From: Diadema setosum | Taxonomy: Eukaryota; Echinodermata; Echinoidea; Diadematoida; Diadematidae | Length of the DNA: 64,000 nt | Direction: 5' to 3' | Assembly (NCBI RefSeq): GCF_964275005.1 | Contig: NC_092705.1 | Span: 15,003,885 to 15,067,884 of the forward strand | In this document: one piece after another, positions 1-12,100 of the stretch | Numbering within the stretch: the stretch's first letter is position 1 | How the letters are laid out: each line of letters starts with the position of its first letter | The notes under the pieces: model-generated | Databases searched by the model: none | The model's input: only the letters and a program-made list of their open reading frames with translations | What the model was told of the DNA's origin: nothing | Position numbers and translations under genes: made by a program

Positions 1-113
1 CAAACCCTGAGCCCTGATTGGTACAGGCTGTCCTCCGTCAGCCATTCTTTGTTTCTATGGATACAGCGGGTCATGTGACAAGCTATCACCACCATCAGCA
101 TACCTTGAACAAA
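1..113 (-). CDS. TMTC4: TMTC4 exon 9 (cut by window edge)
   Basis: This exon encodes residue 516 onward, starting FVQGML after an AAATTCAG acceptor. It includes the last membrane helix and then RCIHRNKEWLTEDSLYQSGL, matching the family's turn from the final helix into the first TPR. It has no stop and no donor before base 1, so the exon continues outside the window. Confidence 0.85.
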
Positions 114-3100
114 CTGAATTTTGAACAAGAACAATCTGTCATTAACTTGGTGTGGATTAAAATACCCAAACATGTACATCCAGAAAAAAAGAAAAAAAAA
201 ACAACAACAACAACAAAAACAAGTTCTAAATTGAAAACAAAGGACTAAGTTTCTTATTAGATGCCAAAGTCTCTGTATTTTGGAATGTAAAACACAGTTT
301 CATGTAAAGACCTGTGTGGCTTGTTACATTCCTGGGGAAATTGTATCTATTCAAAATTAGGGCATATTTGTATAATGCTTGGAGCAAATCATGGAATGAT
401 ACCAAGAAGCCACACACTTTGGAGCACATGCTGTTTTCTATCTACTACTACCAGTAGGCATGAATCATCAGTCAAATCACAAAACTCCACTATACCTTAG
501 ATTTTGATACAGACTTCTAGCTGCTCTTACCAAAGGTAATAGCATTCCTCATCCTTTATAAGAAAACATGACTTTAAACTACAATCACGGCATTGGCTGG
601 TTGTTATTCAGGGGAAATGGAAAAAAAAAATGCCTTTATTGGGGTATATAAAGAGGGTTCCGATCTACAATGTGAATGAAACAATGTGGTTCTGCTGTTG
701 CATTTGCAGTACATGTACAGTACCCTCTGTTGTTAGTCCGTGGTGGCATTCAGAGCAATATACATGTTTTCAGATTTACCCATTTCCTTGGATGTAAATA
801 AAATTACGGGTATATCAAGAACACATGGGCATAGAGTTCCTACATCACTCACTCTTTTCACACTGTTGGGCCTTGCAATGCACAGCTGCCTCATTCCCAT
901 GACAACCAGCAAGCAGAAACCCAGACTGGGAAGATAGAGGGCTCTCTCCGCCACCACGAAGCCAACACGAAAGAGGAGATTGGAGGCTGGGATGAATGGT
1001 ATGATGAGAGCGGACATAGCCATGGTAAGAGCTCTTTAGGAAGAGAAGAATGAATGGAAGTAAGGAATGCATCAGTCCTGTATCTGAAATCAACCTCAAC
1101 ATTTCTCCTACATGATGTTCTGTCATTCCTGTCACATATCAATGTATGACATAATTAGGATAGGTTTTAAAGCAATAGACTGGTTTACCAACATATTCAG
1201 ATCATAGCCATGCCTTTCTGACATTGGTTCTACTAGACAACTTAAAAATTTGCCCGAGGTTTGCCTCACGTGGCTACAACTAATGCATGTAAATTGATTC
1301 CAAGTATTCAAAAATACTTTTTGAGAAACAGGTCAATGGAATGGTTCATTATGTCAATATGGAAGAGACATCTTTAAATCTGAATAGGTTAGTAAACCAG
1401 TCCATTTCAGAACTAGATATATCGCTACGGCGACTGATATGCCTCCGCCATAATGCATGGTTCTCCTAATAGGTCTATAGTACAATGTCTTGACAATGTG
1501 TGATGACAGTTTCACACAATTGACAAAATATTAAAATGACAGGTTTGCCACAAATGTGCTGAATGTTCACTTTCCTAGAACTAGGTTCAATTGGATGAAT
1601 GATTAAAATGTCAGAGTGCAGGTATTTGGGGAACTGATGATTTTTACTTGACTTTTGACCCTTTTATAAGTTTATGCATTGAGTAATTTTCAAGTTATTG
1701 AAAAAAAGTATAATTTCAGTATCAAATGGGAAAATAGCATTATCTAAACCTGGTCTTTGACCTTTGACCTCACAGTTCCAAAGAGAATCACTGTTAGGTT
1801 GAACATGCATAAATATGTAAGTTTCATGATGATACCTTGAGTTACTTTTGAGATATGGAGGAAAAAGTGCAATTCAGCACTTTCACTTGACTTTTGACCT
1901 TTTGACCTTTGACCTTTTGGCAAGAAACTTCCCACAGAATATATATTGGGTAATACATGCATACATCAAGTTAAAAAAAAACAAACCTTCAGGCATTGCA
2001 TAAATATAAGGAAAGAAGTGATATTTTGAGGAGTTGACCTTGACCTTTGACCCCCTGACCTTTGACCCATGACCCCCAAATTCCCTAGATAATCACTGCC
2101 CATCGGTACAAGCATATATACTAAGTTCCATGAAGATACCTTGAACCATTTGCGTGATATGGAGAAAAACATGAAATTTCAATTTTTTTTCACAAAATAA
2201 CCTGTGACCTTTGACCTTTAACCCTGTGACCCTAAAATCCACACAAAGTATTATCCCCCAAGGATATACCCTCATACCAAGTTTGATGTAAAACCACCAC
2301 ACGGTTCTTGAGATATCGACGAAAACAAAACGGGACGGACGTACGTACGTGCGTACGGACGGAGAGGACGGACGACCCGAAAACATAATGCCTCCGGCCA
2401 CTTCGTTGTGGAGGCATAAAAAATATAAACTGTAAAAGCCCTTGTGCACTTAGATACTTCATGAATATTCACATTCATTTTAACAGTGATTTCTAAAGCA
2501 ATGTTCCTAAATATGCAACAATCACGGTATTCATGAAAGCATACATTAAGCTTTATATCTGAAATTTGTATGAGGAATAGCTTGATAGTTACAAATTTTG
2601 CCAAATTCTTCACCAATGGCAACATGAACTAACACAACATGACATGAAAACTCGTCACATTGAGGACGAGTTAGGTGATACGCTTGTCATCAGATGACAG
2701 TCATCTGTGATCGACAAAGAAAAGAATGTGATATAGGCACCTTGAAGTTATATTGAGCGTGCATGCGAAACTGTTTTTGTATTACCACTCGGCCACGGGT
2801 CATCCCCGGAAATGGTAAGACAAAAAAACAAAAACAATGTATAGATATAACAGGGGGAAAGTCAATGCCCACTCAACTAACGTGGCCGTGTGAACATCTA
2901 TTGCATTGCTAGACGGAAAAGCGGCCTTGTTACGACTGAGGTCGCTATGCCATTTCTGGCAACTTGGGAAAAATACGTCCCGCAGACATAAAACCTATAA
3001 TCGGCTGGTTTTGATACCTTGCCTTTAATCACAATTTTCAGTGTAATGACGTCATCAAATTACAAAACAATGACATCGTCTTGAAAGACAATTGTTCAAA

Positions 3101-6100
3101 GTACAACACCTCCGTCGTCGTCATTACATACTATGATCGGTTTGACAAAGTCAACCTGCAAAATTTTGCTGCAGTTGAAGCAATGTGGTCTCCAACACAC
3201 AAAAAAGAGGGATATGGCGTGTGTGTGTGTCTGTGTGTGTGTATAGGTGCGTTTATATACGAACGTGATTTCTACATGGACGAATATGTAATACAAAATT
3301 GAAGAAAAAAAAACAGTAAAATAGCTAAGTATTTTGTTTCGTGATCTTGTGGGGTTCGAACCCGCAACCTCACGTCTCTGAGACGTCGCCTTTAACCACT
3401 CGGCCATACGTCTCGACGAAGAATATGGGGAACGTTATGAACTTGAAAGACAGTTGTTCAATATATAACACATTTATCGTACGTTATCACTTTGCTATTG
3501 ACATGACAATCTATCACACCAATGTGAGGCAGGTATTAGTACCTGTATGAAATTATTATGGGCATGGTTATCCCCCTAAAATTTCCTTATAATTGCCTTA
3601 TTTTTACACACAGTTATGCTATCCCTTTAAACTCGTCACAGTTTAATTAGAATCATTAACATCATACATTAGTACCATATTCAGTTCCATAGCTGATCAC
3701 GTTTGCTAATTAATTAAGATTAATTGTCTAGAATGTGTCATATGGCCAACCTGTATACACACGTATATACACACACACACAATGCTAAATGTATGTATCA
3801 AACATCTGTAACACAACTTTGAACTAACTGTAGGAATTATCGCTGCACTTATCATCCATACTTTTTATCACTATCTGAAACTCCACAAAAACCACTAATT
3901 GACAAATAATCATCAATACAGAAGACTAACTTAAAGGAACAATGCAAATACCTTTTTTTTTTACAATGTATAGCTTGTTACATGTATAAATCAGCACAAA
4001 GTAACCACGACTACATTGTGTTACTGAATTGATATGAACAAATTTCATTTTGGTACAATATACCATATCAGTCTGAAAAGCCCAGCCAGCAAAATTTTGC
4101 AGCAGTCGAAGTAATGCAGTCTCCAACGCAAAACAAAGGTATATTGTGTGAGTGTGTGCGTATAGGTGTGTTTACATGCAAACGTGATTTCTACATGGAC
4201 GAAGGTGTAGTACTCCATTGAAGAAAAAAAAGTAAAAAAAAAAAAATTATTTTCTTTCGTGCTCTTGTGAGGATCGAACCCGTACGTGTGCAACCTCACA
4301 TTTCTGAGACGACGCCTCTAACCACTCGGCCATACGTCTCGACGAGAAAATTAGAGGAACGTAATCTTATGTACGTGAAAGATGAATCAGAAATCGTTTC
4401 GTCCGCATTCCATTCTCATTTTCAGTTTTAAATTGCAAAATTGTCAACCTCATGAGGAGATTTCAAAGAATAAAATCCATGATTACTGCAGCTTATTGTC
4501 ACAGCTACAACATACTTAAGTTTCAGAGGAAATGAAGCAAAATCAGCTGAGATAAAGGTGCTTAAACGTTGTCAAGTCAATGCATGGTTTCTAAAAAAAT
4601 CACCTTCCATAGACATAACACGTAAACTTGTCCGATTTTAGGTCTTTACCTTTAAACACAATTTAAAGCATGATGACGTCATCAAATTTCAAAACTATGA
4701 CATGGACTTGAAAGGCAAATGTTCAAAGTACAACATATCTGAATTTGGGATAATATTGAGCTTAAACAACAGAGATACGAGCAAATGAATGTCAGAAACA
4801 GTACCTCAAAAAAATCAATTCCACTTTTTTTATTTAAAATGACGATATGATGACGTCATCGCGTTTTCCTGGCAATATTGATACTTGGAATGTTATTTAC
4901 AATTCATATACTTTTGTAATATGCAATAGAAATATAGGGTCAACGGACGATTTAAAGAGCTATGGCGAAATAAACAAAGACATGTTTTTTCACTATATTT
5001 GCAGAAAGACGCGCACGCGGAATTTCAACTTTGACGCCAGTGCATTCCTTTGTTATAGGTCGAAATCGATCGGAAATCAATGGATATTGTTACTCAAAGT
5101 ATCAGGAATCCAAATCAGTCAAAAATATTGCATTTTCATGTTGCTTACGGGCTCTGCGCGCGAAATTGCGCGGATGGACGCGCACGCGAGAAAATGTTTG
5201 AAACGCTTAAAATTGTCTGAAACTTCGAGATTTCCCATTGGGAAGTCGTTTTGAGCCTTTTAAAATTTTGACGCGCGCTTACGCGCGCGTAATGATGACC
5301 TGTGTAACTAGCGATAAAAAGTAAGATAGAGCGTGACCTGAACTTCATGTCCACCGAAAATGATACAGAAATGACATCTAGTTATGAAGTTATGATCGAT
5401 CATGTGACAAGGTCCGAAATTCACAAAATGGCGCCTAGATGACGTCATAGATATGTTACTGTCATGAAAACCTTATTGTGGCTAGATTTTGTCATGAAAC
5501 ATGTTGACTGAAAATGTCATGTTATTTCGTAATGTCATTCTTGAGATATTGACGACACAAAATTGTCCAGAAAGAAAGAAGAATAAAAAAAAATAAAGAG
5601 AGATTTTGACAATCACAATAGGTGATACGCTGATAGCGTATCACCTAATTACCAGAGGCAGCTGCCCTGAAATGGCACACTTTACTGTATAGTGAAACTA
5701 AGAATAATTTTAGATATACTACTGTGCATGCACTTGACCAAATAAACAGGCATTCATTAATTGCAAAGTACCAATAAAAGTTACCTTCTCTCCAGTGGAT
5801 CTGTCCAGCTGAAGCAGCTATATGTTAGACAGCCTATGACAAGCCAGAAAACAATGGGAACTACCATTCTGTAGTCAAGGGGTGTCTGGATGAGAGGGAC
5901 ACAACCCATGGACCAATCAAAGCACAGCCACCATGGGTTCAGTAAGAGCCAAACATTCAGTGCGTAGATGTAGCTGTAGTTGATCACCTGTTGGAAATAG
6001 ATGTACAGTCATTTTACTAAATTAAATATGCTACCTCTTTCTCAGAATGTGTTTTTTGGGCTCAATGTGACTTGTAATGATGTCTGGGTCTCTAAGTAAT

Positions 6101-9100
6101 ACAATGATGTGAATTACTAGACAAACTTCTAACTCAATGCACTTAACGTTTTATCCCATCTTCTTCTATTGTCCTGTGTACTGTTTTTTTAGTACCGGTA
6201 CTTGGTCTCGGCAAATATAATTTTCTGTTAAAGTGTACTATGCATATACTGGTCTGGTGTTTCTATGCTACTGATGAACAGACGTAAAGGCACACTGTTA
6301 TTGGAAATTAATGTCAACAAATTTCATGGCAGGGGAACTTTGGTGGTTGCCTGTGATCGATGTGCAGGTCTAAAAATGGCAGGTATCACACTACAAAAAT
6401 GTCTTCAGCTACATCACAACTAATGGAAATCCGGGCCTATGTACACAATTCCAGACAGCTAAGTTCATGATTTCTAGTTTGTTGCATACAGATACAAAAT
6501 GAAATGGTTAAATCATAGACAAATATCCTAATCAGGCTAAAACATGTCAGTGGCTTCTATAGACAACTGCTATTGACAATCTTTTCAAATCTGTAAAAAG
6601 TCTTTACAAATATAGTGCTGGTCCTACATACCCTGACCCAAAGGCTGTCGGCAAATGAAGCTGGATTGTCTACTGGTTGAAAGGACGGAACACCATCACC
6701 CATAATGGACAATCTAATGAAGGGTAAAGACATATGTACAGTCAACTACAACAGAATATCTCTTGAATACCTCCATCATAAAGGTTATTCCTCAGAAACA
6801 AATTGCTTGCTCAGGCCTTTTAACAACTAGAACAGTCACCAGGTAATCACAGGTAATTTTAATCAATGAATGCACCAATCTATTGTCATAAATACAATAT
6901 GTAGAACCCAAACTGAGGGATCCAAGCACATCATTCTAAATGAAGTCATATCATCATAGACTGAAAAGGAATTCACTATTAGACAAATCATGCTTTAAAA
7001 AGATTTAAAAAGTTATATCTCTGACACACATATACATAATTATGATATCAAAGCACTGCTACACTATCATCATTAGCAGAAGGAAAGAGGACCCATAGGA
7101 TGCAGGTTAATTCTAAAATGAACACATTGCTGAATGTTCATGTATGCTGAAGGACAGAGGATGGAATGGTTAACAGAGCTACGCTAACTGAGGAAAATTT
7201 GTCAGTCGTCTACACCTCACCTGAATACAAGAAGGATGATCATTGAAACTAGTACTGTGAGTTGTCGGCCTGCCAGTCTTCGAAGCCATTGCAGGTCTCT
7301 GGCAGAGATGAGGCGGTGAATGGACGGCATCAAGCCGTGGCGCTGGCAGCTTTCCCACATTGCAAGGCACGCTGGTACAGGATGGATGTGGCAGTTGATG
7401 ATGACATCATACACGAAACATACACCCTGTAGATACAGATTGAGTGAGATTCTTTATATTTTCTGAGGGATTAGGTTTTTTCAGTGGATCAGGTGGTTGA
7501 CATACTAATATACCTACATAAAATGCAATAGCTTTTGAACATTTGCAGTACATCACATCAATACGGGGGAAAAAAATCATATTGACATTTCGTGCAAATG
7601 GCAGCGCAAGATTAGATTAGAAAAATCTACGAGCAAAATGTTTATTTTCATCTCTCACTGTCTGTCTGTTTGTTTGTCTGTCTGTTTGTCTCTCTCTCTC
7701 TCTCTCTCTTGTGCATTTTATAGAGTGTTTTTCCAAGAAACAAGACAGCAATGCAGTTTGCTATGAAGAGCAAATACTTTACATGAAAGAAATAAAAATC
7801 AGTGTGTTGTGGTTGATGAGAGATGAATCTTGACTTGTAGTTTATGTCAATGTAGACTGAAATACACAAGCATTTATGTATACTGTCAATAAAAAAAAAA
7901 CACAACTGCCACTAATGAATACATACTAGGTACATGTAATTTTTCCTTCAGGAGTGTCCTCCCAATCCCCTTCGAAACAAAGAAAAAAATTCACAAACCA
8001 CTGGCAAAATATGGGTGGGAATGTCATCTCCTCCATAAAATTGTCCAGAATCAATGACTCTTTTGAAATCATACATTTAATGCTTATAACATTATGATCC
8101 AGGCTGGCACAAATCAGAAGTTTGGCAGTTTTACGAAGCATGTACACAAACATAGAATTCAAATCAACTTACAAGGACAGTGATGCCAGGCTCTTTACAC
8201 AGCATAGACACAGCACACATAGACATGCTCACAAGGAGTCCCGCAGATGAGAATAAAGCCGAATGGCTTGAACTAAGGCCAGCTGCATCTGCTTGATTAT
8301 CAAGCAAGCATGAAACTCCATATGTAATGATTGCATACAGTTATAGATGGTGTCACAAAGTTCACAAAGAATATATAATCATGGCTATCACATTTTGAAT
8401 ATTTCCACAATTGCATGGTACAGGCATGGTTCTTTTCTGTGCATGTATAAAGAATATACATGTTTGCAAGGTGCGTGTGAGTTTATGTGAGCATATGCAT
8501 GAAACGGAGTGTTCAAAACTCTCTTCAGCTGATGATGTGACAAATTTTACTGCTGACATCAAAACTTTCAGCATTTTTTGTTGTTTTGTTAAATAAAGAA
8601 ACATGTTCAAGCAACACAAAATGTAAGCTAAAAAACAGAGGAATAGGCATGGTAACATGTAAACATTTATTTTTTTAAATCTGTTTGAAATGAAAAAAAA
8701 AAAAAAAACCAACTAAAATCCCTGGAATGAGAAATGATATGAAATACTCTAAACACACAAATTAAGAGCCTCACATGAGATTCTTTCCTTAAGAGCAAGT
8801 TGAACAAATCATTAAAATGAAAGTGATAAATGATCATTATTACATTGAGCAAAAGTGGCTAGATACACAGAAACTTACAAAGCCTCTTTTAATGATAACA
8901 ACTCAAGTTATAGACATCTTAGCATAGCTGTAAAAGTCATGTGACCACAGCCATATTGGTCAGGTGACCATGAGATGTATCATGCATCATTTTCTTCATT
9001 CATTTGTTCATTATACACTATCTGTTTCGATTTTTTTGAGTCTTGTCATAGGCTTGACACAAAATCCACAAGGTTCCTGTAGGCAAGTTTTTATGGTACT

Positions 9101-12100
9101 ATCATAATAAACTTCATCAACACAAAAGGAGATAATGTCCATGAAAAGAAACATATACTTGACAATGGTTATTTGTGACGCACTGTGTACATGATGACTT
9201 CTCACAAATTTCTTGAAAAAAAAAAAAGTGTCCCACAGCCAGCCTCAGCTTAGATTATATGAAAGCACTGAAACATCAGCCACCAATGAGTGAAATTTGT
9301 GAAAGAACCAAACAAAAATCTTCAGAAAAGAGAAATTGATGCTTCTTTCATCAGGCTTGTGTCCACTGGGTCAGAATAAAAGATGATGATGACATGAAAT
9401 AGAAACAAATAAAGAAGTTCATTGTCGCTAACTTACCATTTTTGCACACTTTCACATATGCCAGGAAAGACAGGAAGAAGAATAAAGCACACAAGATATC
9501 AGCCCTCCCCACAACACCTGATACCTACATGTATGTTTGTAGAAGGGTTAAAGACAAAACAAAGTGTGAATTTGTATACTTTACAACATTTACAGCCAAA
9601 ATCTAGCAGACTTTATGACATGTTTTCATCAGTTTTTTACTACATCTTCTACTTCAATTGAAACTGCTACTCATTTATATTTTCGCGCTTGATTTTATTT
9701 TCTCCAATTCTGAATGAACCTTCGTCACTTACTATTCTGTTGATGAGAGCACTTTGTATTATAACTGAATATCTCTCAAAACATTTGCATGCTACTTTTT
9801 TCTTGCAATAGATTAGTGTAATGTAAAATGAAACATCTATGATTACATCCAGCTGAGAAGGAATCTATGGGCAAACTAAGCAACTTTCCACTTCATCTCA
9901 GAACCTTATATATATTTTTTAAGTAATTATATCTTTTCCATAGCTTAAACAGAGGCAGTAGACATGCTGCCAGGACTAATCAAAGTCAATTCTATATTTC
10001 ATAAACAAAAGGGAAATATGAAGATCACAAATCGCATTAAATACTTTCATACACAGCACAGAAACAAAAATATTCTTGAAAGAGAACTGTGTTTCTGCAA
10101 CTTACATTTTCAGTGTGAATGGGATGGACAGCAAAAAGAATTGCACACAGAAGACTAGATTTGGGTGCTGCCAGGCACAACAGATCCTCCCTTTTTCCAG
10201 CACCCTTCTCTCTGGCAAGCAGTGCTGACACTACTGGGAGCACTAGCACACTAACTAAAGCATGGAGGAGGATGTTCACCACATGGAAGCCCCATGGGTA
10301 GAGACCTCCAGCAAGATAATAATTCAACCTGCAAAAGAGAGTGCCAGATGATGTGGCATTTATGAGGCACATATCAAAGTATAAGATAAAACAACAACAA
10401 ATGTGGCATCATATTTTTGAGTTGAAGATCTAGAATTAATCTGAGGTTCCCTATGACACAAATTAACCAAACAATATTGTAGGTAACCCAAAGAGCACTG
10501 TGATTTGGGTTTTGTTTCAGAATTCATCTTACACTTTATAAATGTCAAAACTGTTAACTCAGGAGCCCTGCAACACCCAGCCCCCCCCCCCCCTTCTTAA
10601 AAAAGAATGATTCTTCCTGCATCCATGTAAAGAGTATTTGCTGACAGGAACTACAACTTTTTTTCTTTTTTTTTAACAGCATTATGCATCTAAGCAGTAA
10701 TGAGAGTAAGACTGGTAGTGCTCACCAACTTGGTGAAGCCAATGTTAACTCAAAAGCAAACTATTTTTTTTGTTTTTTTGTTTTCCAAATCATCAAATGC
10801 CCTCTTCCAGTTAATCACCTTTCCATGCTGTACTTACAAACTTCAGTCACATTTAGGTTCATTTTTCATTCATAATAACCTCAAAGATTTGTTTTCCTTT
10901 AATTTTCTGTTCATCTGGGCAGCTCATAAAAACCAAACCTGCCGCATGATTAATCACTTTCACGTTACCACACAGCGTCAAGCACTAGGCAAATACAGTG
11001 GACCAATAATTCTTAATTTCTGGAATCAAACTTTAACTTTGCTGCCTCTAAGCGAGGTTTGGACAATGGTATACTACAGCACACATATCCCCACCATATT
11101 GCACTGATCACTAAATAAAGGGATAAAAAAGGGAAATCAAGTAAAAGTTACTTTAATTGCTTTTCTTTCACTGTTTCCTATGCAAATTGTCACAGCTTAA
11201 AATCCAGCAAAGATATACTAGCTCTCTGAGAGATTATACCATAGTTAAAACATTTTTTTTTTTTTTTTTAAAAGACATCAGATATAACAGCTGGCAATGT
11301 ATTTAATCAAAATTTTGACTCAAATCTTCTGTCACATGGCATGCGACGTATTGCAGTCGATAAAGATATTTCAATTCCAGACTAAATTTGTAATTGGTTT
11401 AGATCAGTTTAATGTCTCACTGAAATTAAAAAAAAAAAAATCTTCAATTCACTCATTATTCACAATAATTCAGTGTTCCCACACATAATACAAAACTGTC
11501 ACTACGAATGGGGAGTACCATAACCGTTCTAACTTGATACCAAAAATAACATTAACTCACCGTAGATAGGAAAACAAATACACAGATTTCAACAAGTCTC
11601 TGAATGTTTGGTCAGGATACACATTCTGTGTGTCCTCTACAAATCCATAAGAAGACTATGGATGACATTATGCATTGCTAAAATAGACAGATTTGCTCTA
11701 CATGTCATTCAATTAAAAAAAAAAAAAAATGTTAGTGATGCAATGTATGTTTATGATGGATATTGTTATTATGCCAAATAGATAAAAATCAGTTGACTTT
11801 TCTCCATAATGAATGTTGCAGCATGCCCTGCTGTAATCTATCTTCCCATCATCTTGTGAATTCATCAAAGCCACAAGACCAAAATTATTGAAGACAATAT
11901 TATAAAAAAGGGCATGACAAAAATAAAGCATTCTAGACTTCAAAAAGGAAAATTGTGATCGCATCAAAAGAACAAAAACTCCATAATGATTTAATTAAAT
12001 CTAATGACTTTGCTTGCTCTTTTCTCTATTTCTGGATTATTACTTTTATCCGTTGCAAGAATTGCTATTGTTACAAGTATAGGATAAAGTGACTGAAGCT

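Noticed and set aside
3341..3417. tRNA-Leu/Ser gene on the minus strand
   Set aside because: Boxes A and B are good, but the acceptor arms do not pair, and a second copy with the same non-tRNA body exists at 4060-4345. It is a SINE head.
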